Part shown: positions 25,794-33,623 of the stretch, piece by piece
How positions within the stretch are numbered: position 1 is the first letter of the stretch
Layout of the letters: the number at the start of each line of letters is the position of its first letter
DNA from: 40-80 sp040394775
Lineage (GTDB): Bacteria > Bacteroidota > Bacteroidia > Flavobacteriales_D > Crocinitomicaceae
Length of the DNA stretch: 64,000 nt
NCBI GenBank assembly: GCA_040394775.1
Contig: JBEBRN010000007.1
Span: forward strand, 1-64,000
Direction: 5' to 3'
Translations under genes and position numbers: made by a program
Notes under the pieces: generated by a model
Seen by the model: the letters and a program-made list of their open reading frames with translations, nothing else
Told to the model about the DNA's origin: nothing
Databases searched by the model: none

Positions 25794-26915
25794 TTATACT
25801 TCAAATAGATCTTGAGAAATAGTATCGGCAAAATGGCGACCTTCTTGTGTAAGAATAATGGTGTTATCATTTAATTTCATCCACCCTTTTTCACAAAGTG
25901 AGTGAATTTTCTCCTTAAAAAGGGAGCTAATGGGAAATAGTGCATCCAATGTTATTAGATTAACGCCCCACATTGTTCGTAAACCTGTAAGAAGTAGTTC
26001 ATTAAACTTATTCTTAGACGTTAATTCTTCCACTTCTAAAGGCAACTGACCTTGCTCCAACTTATTCATATAAATATGATTGTTAGAGATATTCCACAGA
26101 CGCTGATGACCATTATAAGAATGAGCAGAAGGACCAATTCCTAAATAGCTTTTTCCTTTCCAATAATTGGTATTATGAACAGCTAAAAAATCAGGTTTTC
26201 CAAAGTTAGAAATTTCATAATGGATAAATCCATTCGCTGTTAACATCTCAATTAAGAGGTTAAATTGTTCACTTTGTAAATCTTGATCGGCAGGAATGAG
26301 TTCTTCTTTTTGCACTTTTTTATAGAGTGCTGTTCGTTCTTCAACCGTCAAACAATAGGCAGAAATATGAGGAACACCCAAATCCAATGCTTGTTGAATG
26401 TGTTTCCCCCATCGTTCTAATGACAAATCTGGTAAACCATACATTAAGTCGATGGTTAAGTTGGTAATCCCAGCATCTTGTGCCAAACGGATACTATCGA
26501 TACTTTCTTGCGCATTGTGAGCGCGATTCATCCAGCGTAAATCCACCTCATCAAACGATTGTACGCCGATACTCAAACGATTCACTCCAACAGAACGCCA
26601 AAGCTCCGCTTTTTCAGCAGTGATATCATCTGGGTTAGCTTCTAATGTGAATTCAATTAAGTGTGATAAATCAAAATTCTTGGTTAATCGTTCTATTATT
26701 TTCTCTAAATGAGTTTCTTCCAACAAACTTGGGGTGCCACCACCAAAATAAATAGTTTCAATGGGGCTATTTTGTAATTCCTGTGTTCGTAAATCAATTT
26801 CCAAGCAAATGGCATTCACCATACGATCGACATACGATAAATTGGTCGAGAAGTGAAATGCACAATACGAACATTTCTGTTTGCAAAAAGGAATATGAAG
26901 ATAAATACCTGCCAC
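25794..26915 (-). CDS. hemW: Radical SAM protein HemW (coproporphyrinogen III oxidase-like haem chaperone)
   Basis: Cytosolic radical SAM protein of 373 residues starting at a GTG (26915); the start is fixed by the conserved opening MAGIYLHIPFC. The cluster motif is C11-K-Q-K-C15-S-Y-C18-A-F20: the fourth position that is Cys in true HemN is Phe here, which is the hallmark of HemW, a haem-binding chaperone rather than an oxygen-independent coproporphyrinogen oxidase. Other marks: IYFGGGTPSLL (about 58-68), SIGVQSFDE, NLTIDLMYGLP and the HemN C-terminal domain. The thioredoxin terminator ends only 8 bp upstream of the start, so its promoter must overlap the 3' end of that gene. Confidence 0.92.
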   Translation of the reverse strand: MAGIYLHIPFCKQKCSYCAFHFSTNLSYVDRMVNAICLEIDLRTQELQNSPIETIYFGGGTPSLLEETHLEKIIERLTKNFDLSHLIEFTLEANPDDITAEKAELWRSVGVNRLSIGVQSFDEVDLRWMNRAHNAQESIDSIRLAQDAGITNLTIDLMYGLPDLSLERWGKHIQQALDLGVPHISAYCLTVEERTALYKKVQKEELIPADQDLQSEQFNLLIEMLTANGFIHYEISNFGKPDFLAVHNTNYWKGKSYLGIGPSAHSYNGHQRLWNISNNHIYMNKLEQGQLPLEVEELTSKNKFNELLLTGLRTMWGVNLITLDALFPISSLFKEKIHSLCEKGWMKLNDNTIILTQEGRHFADTISQDLFEV

Positions 26916-26922
26916 TTGAAAT

Positions 26923-26948
26923 AAAAAAAGAGGTCATTCAACCTCTTT
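26923..26948 (-). terminator. Intrinsic terminator of the thioredoxin gene
   Basis: Stem AAAGAGGT (26927-26934) with ACCTCTTT (26941-26948), 6-base loop, followed on the minus strand by a U-run. It lies directly before the hemW GTG start. Confidence 0.75.
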
Positions 26949-26967
26949 ATAATAAATATGTTACTAA

Positions 26968-27420
26968 TTATTTAAGTCCGTTTTGAGTTTCAATTAAGAA
27001 AGCGGAAGCATTACGGAATCCAAGAATCGAATGAACTAATTTCCCTTCTCCATTTATGAATAACAATGTTGGATACGCCTGAACTTTATATCTTCTTGCG
27101 ATTTCTGGTCCATCAGTGTCTTTTTCCATTTCTATTTTTAGATTAATGAAATTCTCATTAAAATACTTTCCAACGCTTACATCTGTAAATGTTCTAGAAG
27201 ACATCATCTTACATGGACCACACCAAGTAGTATAAGCATCAATAAAAATGATTTTATTTTCTTTCTTCGCCAGTTTTAACGCGTCTGCAAATGAAATACT
27301 TTTAAAATTAATTCCTGTCTCTTCCACTTTTTCCTTTACAGGAGTGCTTGAAAATTGACAAATGGTAAAAGAGGTAAGGACGAATCCTAAAGCGATTAAC
27401 AAAAACAATGTTTTTTTCAT
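26968..27420 (-). CDS. Secreted or membrane-anchored thioredoxin-like protein
   Basis: Protein of 150 residues (ATG 27420, a TTG two codons earlier is less likely). An N-terminal hydrophobic segment (about 4-22) acts as a signal peptide or anchor; the periplasmic domain is a thioredoxin fold with active site WCGPCK in TTWCGPCKMMSSRTF near 66-80, the cis-Pro segment in QAYPTLLFING, and C-terminal helix. It resembles the DUF255/thioredoxin_7 group of Bacteroidota. Likely reduces or isomerises disulfides in the periplasm; partner unknown. A Cys in FTICQFS near residue 24 could be a poor lipobox, so lipidation is possible. Confidence 0.88.
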   Translation of the reverse strand: MKKTLFLLIALGFVLTSFTICQFSSTPVKEKVEETGINFKSISFADALKLAKKENKIIFIDAYTTWCGPCKMMSSRTFTDVSVGKYFNENFINLKIEMEKDTDGPEIARRYKVQAYPTLLFINGEGKLVHSILGFRNASAFLIETQNGLK

Positions 27421-27503
27421 ATCCAAATTTTATTTAATTTTCCGAATTAATGTCAAAAAGAATACCAAAGTAATAAAAAATACTTAGGAGTAAAGAAATA
27501 AAA

Positions 27504-28505
27504 ATGGAGAGGGTACGATTTTTAACAGAAAATCAAGAAATTATACAACTTGTCAAACAGTTCTATCTCGAATGGCAGGAGAGTTCTGAATACATGCATA
27601 CGTCGACATCAGGTTCTACAGGAAAGCCGAAAGAGATTCAGCTTAAAAAAGCATATATGAAAGCTTCGGCCCTGGCTTCTGGAAAGTATTTTCAATTTCA
27701 GAAAGATCAGTTGATGCGTCTTGCTTTATCCCCGCAAACAATTGGTGGCAAAATGCTATTATTGCGAGGAATGTTACACGAGATGATCATTGAAGTCGTT
27801 GAACCGAGTAAGCATCCTCTTGACAACATCACCTCAACAATAGACTTTATTTCGCTAGTTCCTTATCAATTAGAACAGGTTATAGCAACTAAACCTAAAA
27901 ATTTAGAAAATATACACACTATTTTACTCGGAGGTGCTCCAATATCGACTTCTCTTTTACAACAAATCAAACGATTACCTTGTGATGTTTACGCTAGTTA
28001 CGGAATGACAGAAACGATGTCACACATTGCTTTGCGAAATTTAAAGACCGATACAGAATTCAATGCTATTCAAGGCGTCACGTTTTCCGTTAACAATAAC
28101 CAACAATTGATTATTCATGCGCCATCTTTAGGAATTGATCATCTTTTGACCAATGACGTTGTTGAATTAGTTACTCTTACTACCTTTAAATGGAAGGGAC
28201 GTAGTGATTTTGTAATTAATAGTGCTGGTGTAAAAATTCATCCTGAAGTGATAGAAGAAGCGCTTTCGCCTCATATTTCTAGTCGGTTTTTTATAATTGG
28301 TGAACCAGATGAAGTCTTTGGTGAAAGAGTTCTATTAATAATAGAAGGAAGAAAAGAAGAACAAGCCATTCCTTTTGATAAAATACTTACCAAGTATGAG
28401 ATTCCGAAACAGATTTATTATCTTCATCACTTTATAGAAACGGGTAGCGGTAAAATAGATCGTTTATCCACCAAAAAATTACTGGATGCATCCAAAAATT
28501 GCTGA
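27504..28505 (+). CDS. menE: AMP-dependent acyl-CoA synthetase (o-succinylbenzoate-CoA ligase-like)
   Basis: ANL-superfamily adenylating enzyme of 333 residues, close to the ~350-residue MenE of Bacteroidota and shorter than typical fatty-acyl CoA ligases. Motifs: P-loop STSGSTGKPKE near 33-43, YASYGMTETMSHIA (about 165-178, A5), KWKGRSDFVINSAGVKIHPE (A7/A8, about 230-249), and the catalytic Lys in GSGKIDR near the C-terminus. MenE joins o-succinylbenzoate to CoA in menaquinone synthesis; the assignment rests on length and pattern because other men genes are not in the window. The 3' end overlaps the J-domain gene by 20 bp. Confidence 0.8.
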   Translation: MERVRFLTENQEIIQLVKQFYLEWQESSEYMHTSTSGSTGKPKEIQLKKAYMKASALASGKYFQFQKDQLMRLALSPQTIGGKMLLLRGMLHEMIIEVVEPSKHPLDNITSTIDFISLVPYQLEQVIATKPKNLENIHTILLGGAPISTSLLQQIKRLPCDVYASYGMTETMSHIALRNLKTDTEFNAIQGVTFSVNNNQQLIIHAPSLGIDHLLTNDVVELVTLTTFKWKGRSDFVINSAGVKIHPEVIEEALSPHISSRFFIIGEPDEVFGERVLLIIEGRKEEQAIPFDKILTKYEIPKQIYYLHHFIETGSGKIDRLSTKKLLDASKNC

Positions 28506-29385
28506 AGCGTATCAACTACTTGAAATTTCCTCGACCGCAACAGTAGAGGAAATCAAAAAAACCTTTCGACAGTTGGCAAAAAAATATCATCCAGATACCC
28601 AATCTGGAAAAGCTAACGAACAATTGTTTATTCAAGTTTCTGAAGCATATGAACTGCTCTTGGATTACTTTTCAAATCCATCAAAATATTCTATTTATCA
28701 AGCAAGCGCTGAAAACAATAAACATCAAACGAAAAGACATTCGGAAGAAGCGTTAAAAAGTCGAATGGAAAGAGCGAAAGAAATGGCGCTGAAAAATGAA
28801 CGAGAAAATCAAGAGGCTATTTACCGTGCTTATGCTAAAATTCGCACACCACAATTAAGAAACGGACACTTAATCATTTCGCTTATATGCCTTATTTTAA
28901 ACCTATTTATTACCGTTGATTATTTCTATCCTGAACAACAACGCGTGGTTGAAATTCAAAGTATTTCCAATGTTTACGGCAGTTCAAGATTCGAAAAGAC
29001 AACTGCTTTATCAACCTATGGCAATGAAGTTTTCTACGTGGAATATTCCTTGTTAATCGATGCTGTAAAAAGTGAATATGACCTCGACTCAAGAGAAGCC
29101 TTTATTCATGAAAGTGGAATATTAAAGATCCCGCGGCATGTTTCACTTCAGGCACCTTTTGGTGAGATAAAAACGTATGCTATTGATGAAGGAGCATACT
29201 TATATTTCCCACTAATATTCATCTTACTTTCCTGCTCAGCACTATTTTATTTATTCCGTTCCAAAAAACATTTTAAAGATGTTATTTTGTATTACACTAG
29301 CTTAGGATTATCCTTAATTGGTTTAGTATTGTTGACTTTTAATGGAATGTTGGAAGCGATTATTAAATACCTATTTATTAGGTAG
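28486..29385 (+). CDS. J-domain membrane protein
   Basis: Protein of 299 residues with an N-terminal J domain (about 1-70: AYQLLEISSTATVEEIKKTFRQLAKKYHPDT, HPD near 35-37), so it should stimulate an Hsp70 (DnaK) ATPase. A charged linker follows (about 80-120), then a membrane segment near 130-148 and two more near 240-260 and 270-290. The periplasmic middle part has no motif I recognise. It begins inside the menE-like gene (20-bp overlap), so translational coupling is likely. Zn-finger and client-binding domains of classical DnaJ are absent, so it is a specialised type III J-protein. Confidence 0.85.
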   Translation: MHPKIAEAYQLLEISSTATVEEIKKTFRQLAKKYHPDTQSGKANEQLFIQVSEAYELLLDYFSNPSKYSIYQASAENNKHQTKRHSEEALKSRMERAKEMALKNERENQEAIYRAYAKIRTPQLRNGHLIISLICLILNLFITVDYFYPEQQRVVEIQSISNVYGSSRFEKTTALSTYGNEVFYVEYSLLIDAVKSEYDLDSREAFIHESGILKIPRHVSLQAPFGEIKTYAIDEGAYLYFPLIFILLSCSALFYLFRSKKHFKDVILYYTSLGLSLIGLVLLTFNGMLEAIIKYLFIR

Positions 29386-29390
29386 TCTAA

Positions 29391-29843
29391 TTATTTTTTC
29401 AACGCTCGATCCATATCACGTTTGTCGTCTTTATCTTTAAGTGTTTGACGCTTGTCATGTAATTTCTTACCAACTGCACATGCAATATCTACCTTAGCAT
29501 ATCCACTTTCAGAAATAAAAATACGTAACGGAATTAAGGTATTACCCTTTGTTTGAAGAAACTTTTCAATCTTTTTAACCTCTTTCTTATTTAGCAATAA
29601 TTTTCTATCAGACTTTGGTGTATGGTTGTAGAAAGAGCCATTTTCATACGCTGTAATGTGCATATTACGAATAAACACTTCTCCATTGTGCACCACACAA
29701 AAAGCTTCGAGGATAGATGCCTTTCCAGCACGAATACTCTTTATTTCTGTTCCAGCCAATACCATACCAGCGGTAAATCGTTCTTCTAGAAAGTATTCGA
29801 AACTTGCTTTTTTATTCCTTATATTAACTTGTGATGCTTTCAT
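29391..29843 (-). CDS. smpB: SsrA-binding protein SmpB
   Basis: Protein of 150 residues with the full SmpB barrel: NKKASFEYFLEERFTAGMVL, GTEIKSIRAGKASILEAF (about 32-49), NGEVFIRNMHITAYENGS and RPLKLLLN-like RKLLLNKKEV, then the conserved IPLRIFISESGYAKVDIA and the basic C-terminal tail (KKLHDKRQTLKDKDDKRD). It binds tmRNA for ribosome rescue; no tmRNA gene is seen nearby. A textbook Bacteroidota promoter precedes it. Confidence 0.95.
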   Translation of the reverse strand: MKASQVNIRNKKASFEYFLEERFTAGMVLAGTEIKSIRAGKASILEAFCVVHNGEVFIRNMHITAYENGSFYNHTPKSDRKLLLNKKEVKKIEKFLQTKGNTLIPLRIFISESGYAKVDIACAVGKKLHDKRQTLKDKDDKRDMDRALKK

Positions 29844-29848
29844 TACTT

Positions 29849-29878
29849 CAAAGGTAATAACAATCTTAGAATTGACAA
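29849..29878 (-). promoter_or_regulatory. Bacteroidota-type promoter of smpB (TTG-N19-TACCTTTG)
   Basis: On the minus strand TTG (29876-29878) is 19 bases from TACCTTTG (29849-29856), matching both the -33 and -7 consensus and spacing. It ends 5 bp before the ATG, giving a very short leader. This is the best-supported promoter in the window. Confidence 0.7.
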
Positions 29879-30010
29879 TTATATAGGTATCGGTATTGTT
29901 AGCATGAAATTTCTAAATTCTGATAGATGGATTTAGATAAGTAAAACTTATGCTATAAAATTTTAACAAAATTACACGGATATATTTCAAATACATCGAC
30001 CTATTTACAG

Positions 30011-30018
30011 TAACTTTG
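30011..30018 (+). promoter_or_regulatory. Candidate -7 box (TAACTTTG) of the methyltransferase gene
   Basis: Exact TAnnTTTG match 25 bases before the ATG at 30044. A TTT/TTC stretch near 29984 could serve as -33 but is off in spacing. Confidence 0.45.
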
Positions 30019-30043
30019 CAGATTATCTATCTTTAGATATCTT

Positions 30044-30778
30044 ATGGAAAAATCAGAATGGTTTGAAGAATGGTTTGATACACCTTTCTATCATATTTTA
30101 TATCAAAATCGCGATGAAGAGGAAGCAGCCGTCTTCATTGAAAAACTTATTGCTGTTACAGAATTAAAAAAAGGGGCGAAAATTCTAGATTTAGCATGTG
30201 GAAAAGGACGCCATTCTATCCAACTGAATAAGTTGGGTTTCAATGTTATTGGTATTGATTTGTCGGTAAATAGCATTGCACGTGCTAAGAAATACGAAAA
30301 CGAAACTTTGCGATTTGCAGTGCAAGATATGCGCGAAGCTATAACAGGAGAGAAGTTTGATGCCATTTTCAATCTATTTACAAGTTTTGGATATTTTGAC
30401 GATAAGAAAGATAACCTAAAAGTGTTGAATGCGTGTAATCAGATGTTACCAAAGAAAGGTGTTTTGGTTATTGATTTTATGAATGTCGTACGATCTATTG
30501 CGGAATTGGAAGCGGTAGAAACTAAGATAATCGAAGGTATCCAATTTGACATTACACGAAAATTTGACGGAAAGCATATTTGGAAAGCAATTTCATTTGG
30601 TCACAATGGAAGGTCTCATACTTATACAGAAAAAGTATTAGCAATCACTAAAGAAGATTTTGATATCCTTTTGAAAGATGCTAATTTTACCATCAAAGAA
30701 CAGTTTGGAAGTTATGATCTTTCTCCTTTTGACGCTGAAAAATCTGACCGATTAATTATTGTAGCCGTAAAGAAATAA
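30044..30778 (+). CDS. Class I SAM-dependent methyltransferase
   Basis: Cytosolic protein of 244 residues. The opening EWFEEWFDTPFYHILYQNRDE is typical of a common bacterial methyltransferase family; motif I AKILDLACGKGRHSIQLNKLG (about 45-65) and motif II VIGIDLSVNSI follow, then DAIFNLFTSFGYF (about 105-117). The substrate is unknown. The ZIP transporter gene starts 3 bp after its stop, so the two form a likely transcript. Confidence 0.88.
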   Translation: MEKSEWFEEWFDTPFYHILYQNRDEEEAAVFIEKLIAVTELKKGAKILDLACGKGRHSIQLNKLGFNVIGIDLSVNSIARAKKYENETLRFAVQDMREAITGEKFDAIFNLFTSFGYFDDKKDNLKVLNACNQMLPKKGVLVIDFMNVVRSIAELEAVETKIIEGIQFDITRKFDGKHIWKAISFGHNGRSHTYTEKVLAITKEDFDILLKDANFTIKEQFGSYDLSPFDAEKSDRLIIVAVKK

Positions 30779-30781
30779 AGA

Positions 30782-31534
30782 ATGGATATTTGGATGAATA
30801 CGTTTCTGCTAATTATTGCAGTAATCATAGGTGGCTTAATTGTTTCTTTCCTTACAAAAGTGACGGAAATAAAAAAATCAAGAGTTATCAAATTACTTTT
30901 AGCATTTAGTGGAGGATTCCTACTTGCCATTGCCTTTTATCATTTTTTACCCGAATTATACCTTCATGAAGTTCCTAATGTCGGCTTATTCGTCATCATT
31001 GGATTTATTGTTCAATTACTATTAGAATTTTTCTCAGAAGGAATTGAACATGGGCACGTTCACGTTCACAAAGGACAGCATTTACCTTATGTAATGTTAC
31101 TTTCACTCAGTATTCACTCCTTCATTGAAGGAATCCCTTTGGCAATCAACGAAAATAGCTTAGTACTTCACGAACATGCACACCATCATTTTTCAACAAA
31201 TTCTTATCTTATTGGTATTATTTTACATCAAATTCCTGTTGCTATTGCATTAATGACCTTGCTCAAAGTAAGTGATTTCTCTAATTTAAAATCTTGGACT
31301 ATTTTGATGATTTTTGGAATTATGACTCCACTTGGAATGTTCTTCGGCTATTTCTTTGGTGATCAATTCAGCAGTATGACCATGCAGTATATATTGGCAA
31401 TCGTTATCGGTATGTTCTTACATATCTCTACGACCATTATCTTTGAGTCTGCTGAAAATCATAAATTTAATTTCCTTAAACTCGTAAGTATTCTTTTAGG
31501 AATCATCTTAGCTATAAGCTTAGGCGGACATTAA
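30782..31534 (+). CDS. ZIP family divalent metal transporter
   Basis: Inner-membrane protein of 250 residues with about eight hydrophobic segments. ZIP hallmarks: HSFIEGIPLAIN (transmembrane 4, metal-binding His/Glu), LHQIPVAIALMTLL (transmembrane 5), and HIS in a later helix. A cytosolic His-rich loop (EHGHVHVHKGQH) and a second HEHAHHHF segment support metal binding. Probably imports zinc, iron or manganese into the cytosol. Located 3 bp downstream of the methyltransferase gene. No Fur/Zur-like operator is visible in between. Confidence 0.92.
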   Translation: MDIWMNTFLLIIAVIIGGLIVSFLTKVTEIKKSRVIKLLLAFSGGFLLAIAFYHFLPELYLHEVPNVGLFVIIGFIVQLLLEFFSEGIEHGHVHVHKGQHLPYVMLLSLSIHSFIEGIPLAINENSLVLHEHAHHHFSTNSYLIGIILHQIPVAIALMTLLKVSDFSNLKSWTILMIFGIMTPLGMFFGYFFGDQFSSMTMQYILAIVIGMFLHISTTIIFESAENHKFNFLKLVSILLGIILAISLGGH

Positions 31535-31757
31535 ATAAAATCTATTTCTATCTTTAAAGAGCTAGCTCTCAAGGCCTATCAATTATTGATAATACTTTCC
31601 CTATTCAATAAACTTTACCATTATAATTTAAAACAATCATTACTATTTTTTTTAACAAAAATTAAGATTATTTTTACAGATAAATGTTCAAAAATTAAAC
31701 TATTTTTGAATAGAACAAATATAGTATAGATTAGAAATCGAATAATTTAAACTGATT

Positions 31758-33542
31758 ATGAAAAAGATAATTTTAATAGGATTGATAGCATTGAATACAA
31801 TGGTAGCAAGCGTTTACGGTCAAGACATCCGAGCAACTATGAATGAGGATGGGAAATACGGTTATATTGATAAAAACGGAAATAACATAACAGATTTTAA
31901 ATATGAAGAAGCAGAGTCGTTCGAAAATGGAGTAGCTCGAGTAATGCTAGATAATAAATATGGTGCTATAAACGAATTAGGAAAAGAAGTCATCCCAACC
32001 AAATACACTTTTCTAGGAGCATTCACAAATGGCGCTGCCGTCTTTAACATTGGAGGTGAAAGAGAATGGGGAGACGAAATCACCGGTGGTAAATGGGGAT
32101 TGATAGATAAAAACAACAAAATTATTGTTGCAGCTAGTTATGATCTACTAAAAAGAGTAGGTGATGATTTAATTATCGCAAAAAAGGGGGGAATTTGGGG
32201 AGCTATTAATAGTACAGCAAAAACCGTTATTCCATTCCAATATTCATATATCGAAGAATATTCGCCTAATTATTTACGTGTAAATACTGGAGGGGAACTC
32301 AGTGAAATGGGAACAATTTACGGTGGTGAATGGGGAACTTTAGATAAAACTGGAAAAGTAGTAATTGACCTTAAATATGAAGAATTGGGAACACTCAATG
32401 AAGGTTTAATTGCAGCCTATAACGGTGAAGCTTGGGGATATATTGACGAGAAAGGAAAAGAAATAGTACCATTCAAATATGGTACTGTAGATGCTTTTGA
32501 AAATGGATATGCTATAGTCGTTAATGAGTGGATGAGTGGAATTATTGATAAACAAGGAAACGAAGTCGTTCCTACTGAATATGACAATATTCAAAACATA
32601 GCCCACGGTATGGCGGCGATTTATACAAATGAAAAATGGGGATATGTAGACATGAATGGAAAGATTATTATTCCTTGTCAATATAATAACGCAAGTACAT
32701 TATTTACAATTAAAGATAAGAAAAGTAATAAAAGCATGTTAATTGCCGTAGTAGGAAATGATGAATTATACGGTGTTATTAACACTCAAGGAGTGGAATT
32801 GATTAAGCAAAAATATGAATCAATTGAAGCTAGAGATTCATCTGACGGAATGTTTACAGTTGAATTGAATGGTAAACAAGGAATGATAAACGTATTTACT
32901 GGAAAAGAGATTTTACCTACTAAATATGACTACATAGGACTGCCTTACAATGGTTTAATACAAGTTAGCTTGAGTGGTAAAAATGGATTATTCGATGAAG
33001 CTGGCAAGGAAATTTTACCAGTAGGAAAGTATGACAGCTTTAACATAGGAGAAGATTCATCTATTATAACAGTCAGTATTAAAGATAAATGGGGAGCGAT
33101 AGATCTAACAGGAAAAGTAATTGTTCCTATTAAATACGACTACCGTGTGTTTTTTAGTGAAGGTCTTGCGGTTATTACATTGAATGAAAAATATGGCTTT
33201 GTAGATATGTCTGGCAATGAAGTGATTCCACCTAAATATCATTTTGCATTGTCATTCAAACATGGTCTTACTCTTGTAATAAATACCGATAGTAAAGCAG
33301 GAATCATAAATAAAACAGGGAAGGAAGTTATTCCATTAATTTATGACAAGGCACAAGCATTATCAGCTAACATAATCGTGGTATTATTAGATGGCAAAGT
33401 TGGGTTTTTTAATTCAGCTGGAGAAGAAATTACACCGTTGATTTATGATGAAGAAATTGATGTCAAAGATGAAAAGGTTTACATAACTAAAGATGGAAAG
33501 ACCTTCATTCTAGACCTTCATTCTGGAAAAATAAGTGAGTAA
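31758..33542 (+). CDS. Secreted WG-repeat protein, first of a tandem pair
   Basis: Exported protein of 594 residues: signal peptide (to about 21, ASVYGQDI) then about a dozen WG-repeat units of 45-50 residues, each with the pattern KWGxIDxxGKxIIPxKYDxxxxFxxGxAxVxxNGKWG (for example KYGYIDKNGN, KWGLIDKNNK, AWGYIDEKGKE, KWGYVDMNGK). WG repeats (PF14903) form surface-exposed beta-rich arrays of unproven function in Bacteroidota, often at the cell envelope. The C-terminus ends in FILDLHSGKIS without a T9SS domain, so it is probably periplasmic or outer-membrane associated. Its neighbour at 33624 shares this architecture and the LDLHSGKIS tail. Confidence 0.9.
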   Translation: MKKIILIGLIALNTMVASVYGQDIRATMNEDGKYGYIDKNGNNITDFKYEEAESFENGVARVMLDNKYGAINELGKEVIPTKYTFLGAFTNGAAVFNIGGEREWGDEITGGKWGLIDKNNKIIVAASYDLLKRVGDDLIIAKKGGIWGAINSTAKTVIPFQYSYIEEYSPNYLRVNTGGELSEMGTIYGGEWGTLDKTGKVVIDLKYEELGTLNEGLIAAYNGEAWGYIDEKGKEIVPFKYGTVDAFENGYAIVVNEWMSGIIDKQGNEVVPTEYDNIQNIAHGMAAIYTNEKWGYVDMNGKIIIPCQYNNASTLFTIKDKKSNKSMLIAVVGNDELYGVINTQGVELIKQKYESIEARDSSDGMFTVELNGKQGMINVFTGKEILPTKYDYIGLPYNGLIQVSLSGKNGLFDEAGKEILPVGKYDSFNIGEDSSIITVSIKDKWGAIDLTGKVIVPIKYDYRVFFSEGLAVITLNEKYGFVDMSGNEVIPPKYHFALSFKHGLTLVINTDSKAGIINKTGKEVIPLIYDKAQALSANIIVVLLDGKVGFFNSAGEEITPLIYDEEIDVKDEKVYITKDGKTFILDLHSGKISE

Positions 33543-33558
33543 TAAATAATATTATAAG

Positions 33559-33598
33559 GAAAAGGATTTAACAATAGTATTAAATCCTTTTCTTTTTT
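33559..33598 (+). terminator. Intrinsic terminator between the two WG-repeat genes
   Basis: Stem GAAAAGGATTTAA (33559-33571) with TTAAATCCTTTTC (33580-33592), 8-base loop, followed by TTTTTT. The two WG genes are therefore separate transcripts, or partial read-through occurs. Confidence 0.85.
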
Positions 33599-33623
33599 AA
33601 ACTGGAACACAAATAAAACAGTA

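Noticed and set aside
29391..30043. tmRNA gene near smpB
   Set aside because: No tmRNA-like ends or tag reading frame were seen in the flanks.
31558..31569. 12-bp palindrome AGAGCTAGCTCT after the ZIP transporter
   Set aside because: Short and without flanking T-run or second copy; could be a chance site, so not reported as regulatory.
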